Shown: positions 26,088 to 34,666, counted from the stretch's first letter. The stretch is DNA of 34,896 nt from Desulfonema limicola (GCA_020723255.1 DYJH01000020.1:1-34896), one strand, 5' to 3'. A program made the numbers and translations. Notes: a model not told the origin generated them from the sequence alone.

Positions 26088-26336
26088 TTATCCTCCAATC
26101 TCCGTGGCGATCTCAATTGCATTATCAACCCTCTCCCGGAGATCCAGCATCCACATTTCGAGATCATTATATGGCGGCGCCAGGGAGTTGGCGCTTCCGC
26201 CCATCAGAAAGAATATTGCGCCGAGCTGGCCCTGGAGACGGTAAAGAATATTAAGCATGTCCTCTCGTTTTTCGAAAAAGGTTTTTTCGCTCCGGCCTTC
26301 GGGGTCAACGATTCTTATTGCTTTTTTATCAGACAT
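26088..26336 (-). CDS. Hypothetical small protein
   Basis: 82-aa ORF overlapping the end of the Rha-like gene (26329). Confidence 0.5.
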   Translation of the reverse strand: MSDKKAIRIVDPEGRSEKTFFEKREDMLNILYRLQGQLGAIFFLMGGSANSLAPPYNDLEMWMLDLRERVDNAIEIATEIGG

Positions 26337-27468
26337 GGGTCACCTCCTGATTTACAACCCCCTGGCCCCCTTTGTTAAGGGGGAATCCTGGGCCGGATAC
26401 TCCGAATAGGCTATTAAGATTATCAAGATCCTTCTTTGCCTGCTTGTTTGCTATTACCGGAGAAAAGCTGATGCCGATTTCCCTGAGAAGCCGTTCGATG
26501 GCCTGGATTTTTTCTTTGCCGATACCGAAAATAGCGGCGCAATCGGCTTGTGTGGCATATGCCCGGCGCAGGCGGCAAAGCTTTGCAAGCCCGTCCATGT
26601 CCATCCCCAGAGCATTTAATTGCTTGCCGAGATCAATGCCTTTATAGATCAGGTTGCGCGGATCGGGCAGGGCAAGCTGGGTGCGGAGTTTCTGCTCTAT
26701 GCCTGCATAGGCTTGTTTTTTGAGAGCTTCTTCCATTTTGTTGAAAGCGTCTATGTATGCCAGCTTGAATTCGGTCGCCCGCGGGCCGGTAAAGCCCATA
26801 GCAAGAAAGGTAAAACCGTCACGGGTGATCTGGTACATGGGCCGCATTTCGCCTTTTGCGTCCCGATAATCAACGGCAGCAAAATTTCTTGCGTTAAAAT
26901 CTTCAGGCGTATCAAGGGTTTTGATCGCTTTCAGAACATCAAAATGATTTTTCCCGAAAGCCGTTGCGATTGCAAGGCTGGTTGTGATCGGCCTGGTGCC
27001 TATAATGGCTACGACCGGTTTCAGAGATGCAAAATCTTGCGTCTCTACGGGATGAACCGGCTCTGCAGAGATTAAATCCCCCCCGCCCCCCTTTAGTAAA
27101 GGGGGAACGGGGGATTTAAGGGAATCCGATTCTGCGCCGATAACGAGTTGATTTGTGATGAATTTGCGGAATGCTTTCTTGTCGGGATAATCGGATACGA
27201 TAATAATGGAATACGCTCCCGATCTGTTTACCAATACCCGGTTAAATTCAAAATCTATCACATCATGCTTGAATTTGTCTATCCTGATTTCGTCATCATC
27301 TAAAATAGAAACAGCATCGTTTGTTTTCAAATCCAAAACCTCGCAGATATCCGAGGCGAGCCACCAGGGCTCACCCTCTTTGTCTATGACAATGCGGACA
27401 AGATGTTCCTTGAAATACTTTAAGATTGGATCGGAATAGGTGTGACTGTTGACGTGTTCTTTACTCAT
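26329..27468 (-). CDS. BRO-N / Rha-type phage regulatory (antirepressor-like) protein
   Basis: BRO-N-like EGEPWWLASDICEVLDLKTN...; Rha-like MYQITRDGFTFLAMGFTGPRATEFKLAYIDAFNKME. Confidence 0.8.
   Translation of the reverse strand: MSKEHVNSHTYSDPILKYFKEHLVRIVIDKEGEPWWLASDICEVLDLKTNDAVSILDDDEIRIDKFKHDVIDFEFNRVLVNRSGAYSIIIVSDYPDKKAFRKFITNQLVIGAESDSLKSPVPPLLKGGGGDLISAEPVHPVETQDFASLKPVVAIIGTRPITTSLAIATAFGKNHFDVLKAIKTLDTPEDFNARNFAAVDYRDAKGEMRPMYQITRDGFTFLAMGFTGPRATEFKLAYIDAFNKMEEALKKQAYAGIEQKLRTQLALPDPRNLIYKGIDLGKQLNALGMDMDGLAKLCRLRRAYATQADCAAIFGIGKEKIQAIERLLREIGISFSPVIANKQAKKDLDNLNSLFGVSGPGFPLNKGGQGVVNQEVTHV
26353..26386. repeat. Family A repeat encoding C-terminal tail of Rha-like protein
   Basis: Encodes GFPLNKGGQGVVN. 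Confidence 0.85.
27080..27115. repeat. Family A repeat inside Rha-like gene (interdomain)
   Basis: Encodes KSPVPPLLKGGGGDL. Confidence 0.85.
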
Positions 27469-27763
27469 TTTGTGCCTCCTGAGAATTTAGTAGTTTCGTC
27501 GCATTTATGAGGCGACGGGTCTCAACTACCGTTCTCAGACGGCTGGGCTTATTCACCTTTCGGTTGTTGTATTCGGCCCTATTGACCCGCCAGAAATGCG
27601 GAATTACCCTGATTTTAGGCACAAAAAAACCGCTTCTGTCGGGGCGGAATAGGCCGCTGAGAATAATAGTGCCTATATAATAATTCAGGGTGTTTATGTT
27701 TGTCAAGGAATTTTTCATGAAACTTCTTGATTTGTTAATTGTCTTCGTGTTAAAAAGATCATT

Positions 27764-28186
27764 ATGTTTACTGCAATTAAAAATACCGGCGATTCTAATC
27801 CCGGCCGCAGATATGCGCTTGAGCTTGAATACACGGTTAAGCTCACGGGGTTTTTTCTGTTTATTCTTCCCACAATGTTTTACCGGGTACTCTGGCATAC
27901 ATGGCGAAGCCGCAGGGAAATGGAACTTATTCGCACGTCTATGGACGTGTGCATAGAGGCTTGTGAGTCCGCCAAATGTGTTAACAATTACTATCCTCTT
28001 GTCAGCCGCATCCGTGACAATTTTCTTAAAGTGCTTGATATCGTTTCCCAAACACCTGCCCTGCGCATACTCAAACCTTATGTCCGGGAGCATGTTGCTC
28101 TCTGGGATGATCTGGCAGAGGATTGCATGATATCCGGTGACGATGAATTCCGCAGCCTTATCAACAAAATCGCCGCCAATGCCTGA
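27764..28186 (+). CDS. Hypothetical partner protein upstream of RelE/ParE-like toxin
   Basis: 140 aa; stop/start overlap TGATG with the next gene. Confidence 0.55.
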   Translation: MFTAIKNTGDSNPGRRYALELEYTVKLTGFFLFILPTMFYRVLWHTWRSRREMELIRTSMDVCIEACESAKCVNNYYPLVSRIRDNFLKVLDIVSQTPALRILKPYVREHVALWDDLAEDCMISGDDEFRSLINKIAANA

Positions 28187-28533
28187 TGACATATATTGTC
28201 CAATACACCCGGTCATTTAACGCCAGCCTCAAAAAGATAACCGGTAAATTTCCCAAAAGCGAAGAAGGCGTTAAAAAGACGATCAGCCTTCTTGCCAACA
28301 ATCCGGATCAGGGCGATAGATATCCCGGATTCGGAGATAATTCCGTGCGCAAGCTGCGACTCCCTTTGCCCGAATATCACATCAGTAAAAGCAGCGGCCT
28401 GCGATTGATCTTCCTTGTAACGATTGATAAAATCATTCCTCTTCATATTTATTACAAACCTCAATTCCGCTCGGAACGCACTGTCCGAGAAGAAATCAAA
28501 ACGGCTCTGAAAGAGATTCTGTCGGAACTTTAA
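28186..28533 (+). CDS. RelE/ParE-like toxin family protein
   Basis: YTRSFNASLKKI...VRKLRLPLPEYHISKSSGLRLIFLVTIDKIIPLHIYYK. Confidence 0.65.
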   Translation: MTYIVQYTRSFNASLKKITGKFPKSEEGVKKTISLLANNPDQGDRYPGFGDNSVRKLRLPLPEYHISKSSGLRLIFLVTIDKIIPLHIYYKPQFRSERTVREEIKTALKEILSEL

Positions 28534-28544
28534 TCTCTTTCTGG

Positions 28545-28570
28545 ATTCCGGCCTGCGCCGGAATGACGGG
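28545..28570. repeat. Family C palindromic repeat
   Basis: GGATTCCGGCCTGCGCCGGAATGACGG. Confidence 0.8.
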
Positions 28571-28792
28571 TTATTTATGTTCCGAAAAATATTCATTCAA
28601 TATTGCAGCCCAAACACTCAGCTCTCTGATCCGTGTCTCCGTAGGCGCTCCGGGCACAGCTATCGTGAGTCGCGTTTCTACCTCTATGTCTGTTCTCCAC
28701 GTATTTTTGATCGTTTTAAACAACCAGCGCCATGATGCGCCTGTGACGGCGCCCAGGAAGAAAGTCATCAATGTTTTGATTGAATCATCCAT
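28571..28792 (-). CDS. Small membrane-associated hypothetical protein
   Basis: MDDSIKTLMTFFLGAVTGASWRWLFKTIKNTWR...; start refined to exclude family B repeat. Confidence 0.5.
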   Translation of the reverse strand: MDDSIKTLMTFFLGAVTGASWRWLFKTIKNTWRTDIEVETRLTIAVPGAPTETRIRELSVWAAILNEYFSEHK

Positions 28793-28796
28793 AGCC

Positions 28797-28834
28797 CTCA
28801 CCCCGGCCCTCTCCCCGAACGGGAGGGGGAGAGA
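28797..28834. repeat. Family B palindromic repeat
   Basis: CCTCACCCCGGCCCTCTCCCCGAACGGGAGGGGGAGAG. Confidence 0.8.
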
Positions 28835-28868
28835 TTTTTGTTTTTTCTCCCTGAACGTGAGAGAGAGA

Positions 28869-29135
28869 TCATATTGCCGGCCCCGGCAAAGTGATAGTGT
28901 TTTCCGACAGCACTGTAACCACACAGAACCTATCGACCTTTAAAAATATTCTTCTGTCTTTGTGCCAGTACAGGGCCAGTATTTTGCATTCTCGCCCTCT
29001 CGGCGTATATAAAACCCTGCGATTCTGCACCATGATGCATTCGCTGATTAATTTTGTTGCATCAGCCGGCGGATTATCGTCAACCCGTTTCCGCCACTGC
29101 TCAATCGCATGTTTTGTCATCAGGATTTTGTTCAA
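28869..29135 (-). CDS. Hypothetical protein
   Basis: 88-aa ORF in operon, overlaps end of upstream gene. Confidence 0.5.
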   Translation of the reverse strand: MNKILMTKHAIEQWRKRVDDNPPADATKLISECIMVQNRRVLYTPRGRECKILALYWHKDRRIFLKVDRFCVVTVLSENTITLPGPAI

Positions 29136-29413
29136 ATTTTTTTACCAATCAGATCCGTTAGTTTTGCAATTCCCTGACGTTTTTTGAATTCTGCCAGGGT
29201 TATGTTTTCGCTATCCGAATCCCCCCCGCCCCCCTTTGCCAAAGGGGGGTAGGGGGGATTTGCATTTGACAAAGGGGGAATGGAGGATGGAAAATATTTA
29301 TCCAGGATCATTTTATAGGTGTCTTGCTTATGTTTGATCCTGCACTGACACCACCAGAACAAATCAATCAGAATTACTGCCACAGCGATTGCAAGTACGA
29401 TTATAGTTCTCAT
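29132..29413 (-). CDS. Small membrane-anchored hypothetical protein
   Basis: MRTIIVLAIAVAVILIDLFWWCQCRIKHKQD; start refined from 29461. Confidence 0.55.
   Translation of the reverse strand: MRTIIVLAIAVAVILIDLFWWCQCRIKHKQDTYKMILDKYFPSSIPPLSNANPPYPPLAKGGGGDSDSENITLAEFKKRQGIAKLTDLIGKKI
29220..29282. repeat. Family A repeats inside the small membrane protein gene
   Basis: Encode NANPPYPPLAKGGGGDSDS. Confidence 0.85.
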
Positions 29414-29429
29414 TTTTTGCCCTCCTATG

Positions 29430-29475
29430 CGGCGGGGTGTAAAACCCCGCCGTACGGGCACGATGCTTCGTGCCC
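29430..29475. repeat. Paired palindromes (family E)
   Basis: CGGCGGGG...CCCCGCCG and GGGCACGA-TGCT-TCGTGCCC adjacent hairpins. Confidence 0.8.
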
Positions 29476-29482
29476 CTGCGGT

Positions 29483-30127
29483 TCAACACCCCGCAATATC
29501 CAGCGGAATTACTTCCCAGTCATTACCCTTCTTTTCCCAGAACCGGATATAGGTACGTGTTCCTACAATCCGGATGCTCTCGTTTATAAGGTGCATAGCC
29601 TGTTTCCATTCCGGCTCTTTGATATCGATGTTGCGCAGATCAAGTATCCGGTCCCGGTCCAGCTTGCCCTTGTTATCAACCGCAAATGCCCTGTCCACGA
29701 TCAGCTTGATTTTATCATCGCTTCCTTCGCCCCACGTCTTCAAACAGACGTCTATTATCCCCTTTGCCATTTGCAGCCGGTTATCAAAATCGATGATCTT
29801 GTTTACCTTGATCTCGATCTTTATCGTGTTGGAAAAGTTTGTCAGTACCTTGTTGCCCTCGGCGGTACGCACGGTCATGCCGTAAATTTTTTCCGCATCG
29901 CTTATAAATTTTTCGATATCGTCAAAAGCCTGTTTTTTCAGAGATGCAATAGCAGCGCTTGTCCGCCTGGCTTTTTCCGCAAGGCCGGTAACAACCTTGT
30001 CAAGCGTCTTGTCATATTTTTTAATATATTTAACCGGGATAGCATTGCCCGCAGCATCAATCCAATGCCCCTCTTTGTTTTTTATCGCCATTGCTTTTCT
30101 CCTTTTATCGTACGGGCGAATAATCAT
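29483..30127 (-). CDS. DUF3164-like Mu-phage early protein
   Basis: 214 aa; DxxGNAIPVKYIKKYDKTLDKVV..., position upstream of gp16 homologue as in Mu-like phages. Confidence 0.65.
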   Translation of the reverse strand: MIIRPYDKRRKAMAIKNKEGHWIDAAGNAIPVKYIKKYDKTLDKVVTGLAEKARRTSAAIASLKKQAFDDIEKFISDAEKIYGMTVRTAEGNKVLTNFSNTIKIEIKVNKIIDFDNRLQMAKGIIDVCLKTWGEGSDDKIKLIVDRAFAVDNKGKLDRDRILDLRNIDIKEPEWKQAMHLINESIRIVGTRTYIRFWEKKGNDWEVIPLDIAGC

Positions 30128-30133
30128 TCGCCC
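30114..30133. repeat. Family D palindrome
   Basis: GGGCGAAT-AATC-ATTCGCCC. Confidence 0.8.
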
Positions 30134-30606
30134 CTATCATTTGCTTGAACCCTCGAATCCTTGACCCCTTGAACCCTCTTTTTATGATACATCAACGCCG
30201 CAACGATCCGGCGCAGCTGATCCGCATGCAGCCATTTATACGAGGCAATCGGCTCGCCATCATCGTTTTTAAACATCTTTGCTGACATGCCGTTGACATA
30301 CGCCTCTGTAAGATTCAAGTCTTTGCAGATCGCATCTATCTTGGATAACAACAATTGTTTGCTGCTTTTCGAATCCCTCCTTCCCCCTTTGCCAAAGGGG
30401 GTGTAGGGGGATTTCTTCCGGGGAGGATATTTTTTAAATCCAAGCTTTTCAAAATGCTTCATCACCGCATCGAATTTTTGTTCCGTCAGATCAGCCGATG
30501 ATTCGACCCCGAAAGACAGCAGCATGTCCCGGTATTCTAACTCACTCATACCGCACCGGGCCTTTGCTACGTGGATAAGGGATTTTTTCTTGTTATTTAT
30601 CGTCAT
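30124..30606 (-). CDS. Mu gp16-like protein (DUF1018)
   Basis: KKSLIHVAKARCGMSELEYRDMLLSFGVESSADLTEQKFDAVMKHFEKLGF. Confidence 0.8.
   Translation of the reverse strand: MTINNKKKSLIHVAKARCGMSELEYRDMLLSFGVESSADLTEQKFDAVMKHFEKLGFKKYPPRKKSPYTPFGKGGRRDSKSSKQLLLSKIDAICKDLNLTEAYVNGMSAKMFKNDDGEPIASYKWLHADQLRRIVAALMYHKKRVQGVKDSRVQANDRGE
30380..30415. repeat. Family A repeat inside gp16-like gene
   Basis: Encodes KKSPYTPFGKGGRRDSKS. Confidence 0.85.
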
Positions 30607-31244
30607 CGGCCCCCCCCCCCGCCCTCTCCCCGGACGGGAGAGGGAGCGTTTTCGGTATCTCCTGTCGAGGAAGAGTCTATATCTTCCATCAGCATCCTTG
30701 CTGACATAAACGCCTGGGTAGCATCTACCAAAGCTTTGCCCGCTTCATCCATTTTCTGAAGCGCCTCTTTTTTTGCCGCCCGGATCCGGCGAAGCCTTTC
30801 GGCATTAGCATCGTTTCTGACCAGTCCAGGGCCAGGATCGTATATCATCTGATACTTAGAATGCTGCTGGGGTATGTCAATCCTGCGGCAAATCCCGCGA
30901 TTTACAAGCATTCCAAGATATTCTATTGCGGTTCTTTTAGATACGCCACAGTTCCCGACAAGATCGTTGGCTGTTATCGTACCGTTTTTATTTGCCCGGA
31001 TGAGTCGGTACATGCACGATGCTTTTTGAGCCGGATGCGGGTCCGTCTTTATATAGCTGATGGTGCCGCATCCAACCTTTACGCATTCACCGCGTTTTAT
31101 AAAATCAAGCAGGATTTTATATAGTGGACGCTTGTCCTCATTTGATACAAGATCCAGCTTCAACGCTATATCCTCATATCTAACGTTTCCCTGCGGAGCC
31201 AGCTCCTGCAAAGCCCTGCGAACATCTATTGCCGATAATTTCAT
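30603..31244 (-). CDS. Winged-helix-like hypothetical early protein
   Basis: 213 aa; NGTITANDLVGNCGVSKRTAIEYLGMLVNRGICRR. Confidence 0.6.
   Translation of the reverse strand: MKLSAIDVRRALQELAPQGNVRYEDIALKLDLVSNEDKRPLYKILLDFIKRGECVKVGCGTISYIKTDPHPAQKASCMYRLIRANKNGTITANDLVGNCGVSKRTAIEYLGMLVNRGICRRIDIPQQHSKYQMIYDPGPGLVRNDANAERLRRIRAAKKEALQKMDEAGKALVDATQAFMSARMLMEDIDSSSTGDTENAPSPVRGEGGGGGR
30606..30648. repeat. Family B repeat with 11-nt poly-C tract
   Basis: C11 at 30610-30620 then GCCCTCTCCCCGGACGGGAGAGGG. Confidence 0.85.
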
Positions 31245-31260
31245 ACTCCTTGCGCCTTCT

Positions 31261-32010
31261 TTATTTATTCGCCCACCTGATTGCCGACTTTATCGCCATC
31301 TCTGCGATCTTGACCGTGATTTCTTCCGTTTTTGCCGCATTGGCATATGCGATCGCATATAATAGCGCCCGTTTCACCAGCCGGAAATTGCCGTTTGCCG
31401 TTTTTTTGGTTTTGGTCTGGTGTAATATTTTGGCAACTTCGAGAGGTATCTCAACGCCTGCGGAGTCCTGTGCATAGATGATAACGTCCGACTCTTTCAT
31501 TGGAGTAAACAGAACCGGTTCAAAAGTCCTGGTCCAGACACGCTCGTTTTGCTGCATCATGGGAAGCAGGCCGGGCTCGCCGATTAAGACGACAGGGCAA
31601 AGGGTAATCCTTGTGATATCGCGCACTATCTCCAGGAAATTGTTTTTCATGCGGTCTGCTTCATCAATAAAAAGGATGGTGTCCGGATTCTGGTAAAGGC
31701 TTTCAACAATAGCTCTGAAACACCATTCCCGGTTGCGTTTCGGATTTTCAATGCCGAGCTCGCGGCACAGGTCGGCCAGAAATGCCAGGTCGCTGGTTTT
31801 CCAGATAAGAGTCGATTCTATGTAAATACTGCTCTCGTTATTCGCATGATACCATTTGACCGTCCGTGACTTACCCAGGCCTGCTCCTCCGCATACACAC
31901 GCAAACCGTCCCTCGCCCACGTCCATGCGCAGATCGTCTATCATGAGGGTGAAATTTCTTGTGTTTGCGGTCTGTATATATAAGGATTCATCAAATTGTA
32001 ATTCAGGCAT
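31261..32010 (-). CDS. MuB-like AAA+ ATPase (transposition target selection)
   Basis: Walker A GGAGLGKSRTVKW, Walker B TILFIDEADRM; immediately downstream of MuA homologue. Confidence 0.85.
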   Translation of the reverse strand: MPELQFDESLYIQTANTRNFTLMIDDLRMDVGEGRFACVCGGAGLGKSRTVKWYHANNESSIYIESTLIWKTSDLAFLADLCRELGIENPKRNREWCFRAIVESLYQNPDTILFIDEADRMKNNFLEIVRDITRITLCPVVLIGEPGLLPMMQQNERVWTRTFEPVLFTPMKESDVIIYAQDSAGVEIPLEVAKILHQTKTKKTANGNFRLVKRALLYAIAYANAAKTEEITVKIAEMAIKSAIRWANK

Positions 32011-32027
32011 TTTAGCTCCTTATTAAT

Positions 32028-32072
32028 TCCCCCTTAACTTCCCCCTTAAAAAGGGGGATACAGGGGGTTGTT
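32028..32072. repeat. Family A palindromic repeat
   Basis: TTCCCCCTTAAAAAGGGGGATACAGGGGGTTG. Confidence 0.85.
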
Positions 32073-32073
32073 C

Positions 32074-34638
32074 TCAACCGTTAACCGTCAACTGTGAACC
32101 GTTAACCGATTTCCGGTTCATTATAATTTCCGTGGTTCTCACGTTTTCCCAATATCCGGATCTTTCAAGCTGTATATATTTTGATGTCTGTTCGTAATAG
32201 CGCATCCATGCCCGGTGTTCTTTCGGGATGAAAATACCGCGTGCATCATGCCGCACTAACTGTTCGTATTTATCCGCCTCGGATAGTTTATCGAGACCAT
32301 CCCATATGTCTGCGACATCGGATTTCTTGTTTTTGCGGTATTCTTCTACTTCCTTCAGAATCTGCTGTTCGTCGGCCGGTGTTAATTTTTTCGGCGATGA
32401 TTCCCCCTTATCAAAGGGGTTACAACCCCCTTCAATTCCCCCTTTGTTAAGGGGGAAAGGGGATTGTTCCGGCGCCCCTGCCGCTGTTATCCCGTCCATT
32501 TCAAGCCGCAGCAGATGAGCCGGAAGTATTTCGCTTTCAAGCAGATGCCGTCCGAGTGCGCTTGCTTCTTTCTTCTGGCGGTTCTTGTTCTCCAGTTGTG
32601 TTTCAAGACGCTCCATATCCGCATCGGTGCCGAGCTTTGCCATCGGATGCACCTTGTCCTGTTCGGGTGCGATACAGAGGAATTTGCCGTCTTCAAAAAC
32701 TGCGATATATCCCGGGTCGGCAAGATCGTAGCGGATCTCGACCTTATGATGCCGGCATTCAAGCTCCTGGTGATAATAAAACCTGCCGTTGAAACTGATA
32801 CGGCTTCCACGGATCATGACGTCTTTTTTCGACCACATAAGATAGGTAAGCATTAAAGGATCGATGCCCTCGCCGCGTCCCGGCTCAAAAATGTCTATCG
32901 GAGCATATCCCATAAGGTATTTGCTTTTATCCTGCGGGCGCCTGGAATATTCGTCGAACCATCCGGCGATTGTCCGGTGTGCCATCTCTATGGTAACGCA
33001 TTTACCGTCCATTACTTTTTCATAGATTTTACGGTGCAGGCGCTCGCCCCTTTTCATGCGGGGAGGTTTTTTGTCTATGCAAGTGCCGGTGTAGGTAATA
33101 GATTTGCGCTCTATTTCTGCGAATGTGCCGAAAAACCGTTCTACCGTTTTTGATTGCCCGTGATATGCCCACGCGAAAGTCGTTTGGATGCCGAGCTGTT
33201 CATACAGGCCGGAAAGGCCGGAACCTTCAAGATCTGTTTGCGTGAAGTATTTGGCTTTAAAAGCTTTGCCGTTATCCAGGTAAACCACACGGGGCATTTT
33301 GCCCAGGGTGATTATTGCTCTTCTGAGAGCAGCCGATATTGCAGCCGTATCTTCTGTGGGCATGATCTCCCAGCCGCAGGGAAAGTTTGAACGCATGTCG
33401 TAAAACACAATGAGTGTCATGCGTTGCGGCTTGCCGGTCCAGGGATTTATAATATCGAAATTAAGAGTGTGGCCGTCTGCAACAAGCACGTCGCCGACAT
33501 TAAGCAGTTCGGGATCACGATCAACAGAAAGAGCGCATTCGTCGTTCCAGCGCTTTTCTCCTCCGCGCTGCCAGCACCAGAGGTCATAATTATGTTCCTT
33601 GAAATCTATCAGCCAGCGCCGGTAAGTTGCATCAGAGTGGCCGTTGTCTATGCCTTTTAAATGCATGCGGCGCTTTGCTTCCCGGATAACTTCGGATATC
33701 AGCAGTCTGTTCGGATGCAGTGCGCACTGGACAATGATTGATGCCTGTTCTGCCGTTACTTTTGTTTTGCCTTTGGCCCATTTCCCCCGCCTGTCGCTAA
33801 GGTCGGTAATATTGCCGCCGGCCCGCAGGATTCGTTTCCAGCCCTCGATTGTTTGCCAGGATACCGGGCCGAGTATTTTATAAATAGCCGGGTAAGCATA
33901 TCCGCTGTTGTAAGTTAATATAAAATCATCCCGCGCCTGTGCTTTCCGGCCGTGGCCGGATGCCTTCAGGGCAGCAAGGTAATGCCGTACCAGGTCGATC
34001 TTCGCCCCGCCTGTGGCATATTGTTTGTCTGAAAGGATTACCGGAGTACCGGATTTTTGTGCTGGCAAATTCCCCTTTAAATTCCCCCTTTGGCAAAGGG
34101 CTGGCAAATTCCCCTTTAAATTCCCCCTTTGGCAAAGGGGGGCAGGGGGGATTTGTTGAGATGCAAAATCTTGCGCCTGTCCCTTAACTTCCCCCTTAAA
34201 AAAGGGGGATACAGGGGGTTGTGGGTATATAGGGTTGTTAAAAGGGGTGACACCCCCCCCGGAGAGAGTAAGGGGGGTGTCTGGGCGGGAGGATAGGAGC
34301 AAGCTTTTATTCCCGCCTGAATTTCCACTACTAAATTCCCCCTTAGTAAAGGGGGCCAGAGGGTTGTCTGTGCGGCAAGGGTTGTTCAAATTCCCCCTTT
34401 GGCAAAGGGGGGTGGGGGGGATTTGTTGAGACGCAACATTCTGCGCCTCTGCCTTATAATATAAAAGCCGGATATCGTCGGGAAGAGAAGAGATATAGAA
34501 TCGCTTTTGAACGCCTCCGCGAACAGATACGGTATCATACGGCCAGCCTTCTTTTTCCGCACGCTTCCTGGCAGCACGAATGCTGATCCCTATTAACTCC
34601 GATATATCTTCACTTGATAAAGCAATCTCTCCGCTCAT
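32074..34638 (-). CDS. MuA-like DDE transposase with repeat-encoded insertions
   Basis: N-terminal HTH; catalytic core VLVADGHTLNFD, VVYLDNGKAF, KTVERFFGTFAE; Mu C-terminal region. Confidence 0.9.
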   Translation of the reverse strand: MSGEIALSSEDISELIGISIRAARKRAEKEGWPYDTVSVRGGVQKRFYISSLPDDIRLLYYKAEAQNVASQQIPPTPLCQRGNLNNPCRTDNPLAPFTKGEFSSGNSGGNKSLLLSSRPDTPLTLSGGGVTPFNNPIYPQPPVSPFFKGEVKGQAQDFASQQIPPAPLCQRGNLKGNLPALCQRGNLKGNLPAQKSGTPVILSDKQYATGGAKIDLVRHYLAALKASGHGRKAQARDDFILTYNSGYAYPAIYKILGPVSWQTIEGWKRILRAGGNITDLSDRRGKWAKGKTKVTAEQASIIVQCALHPNRLLISEVIREAKRRMHLKGIDNGHSDATYRRWLIDFKEHNYDLWCWQRGGEKRWNDECALSVDRDPELLNVGDVLVADGHTLNFDIINPWTGKPQRMTLIVFYDMRSNFPCGWEIMPTEDTAAISAALRRAIITLGKMPRVVYLDNGKAFKAKYFTQTDLEGSGLSGLYEQLGIQTTFAWAYHGQSKTVERFFGTFAEIERKSITYTGTCIDKKPPRMKRGERLHRKIYEKVMDGKCVTIEMAHRTIAGWFDEYSRRPQDKSKYLMGYAPIDIFEPGRGEGIDPLMLTYLMWSKKDVMIRGSRISFNGRFYYHQELECRHHKVEIRYDLADPGYIAVFEDGKFLCIAPEQDKVHPMAKLGTDADMERLETQLENKNRQKKEASALGRHLLESEILPAHLLRLEMDGITAAGAPEQSPFPLNKGGIEGGCNPFDKGESSPKKLTPADEQQILKEVEEYRKNKKSDVADIWDGLDKLSEADKYEQLVRHDARGIFIPKEHRAWMRYYEQTSKYIQLERSGYWENVRTTEIIMNRKSVNGSQLTVNG
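32400..32470. repeat. Two family A repeats in C-terminal MuA coding region
   Basis: Encode EQSPFPLNKGGIEGGCNPFDKGESS. Confidence 0.85.
34061..34138. repeat. 39-bp tandem duplication in MuA coding region
   Basis: GCTGGCAAATTCCCCTTTAAATTCCCCCTTTGGCAAAGG at 34061 and 34100. Confidence 0.9.
34064..34436. repeat. Cluster of family A repeats in MuA interdomain linker
   Basis: Encodes about 120 aa rich in PPxPLCQRGNL / PFxKGE peptides. Confidence 0.85.
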
Positions 34639-34666
34639 TTATCCTTGTGCCTCGCACCTGTTTTTA

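Noticed and set aside
27461-28216. 251-aa minus-strand ORF
   Set aside because: Fully antisense to the two coupled + strand genes; the + strand product has RelE/ParE-like sequence, while this one has no recognisable motif
28213-28596. 127-aa minus-strand ORF opposite the RelE/ParE-like gene
   Set aside because: Antisense shadow; N-terminus derives from the family C repeat (FRRRPESRKR)
34061-34440. MuA N-terminal region as a pseudogene broken by repeats
   Set aside because: Reading frame stays open through all copies and the DDE core and flanking domains are intact
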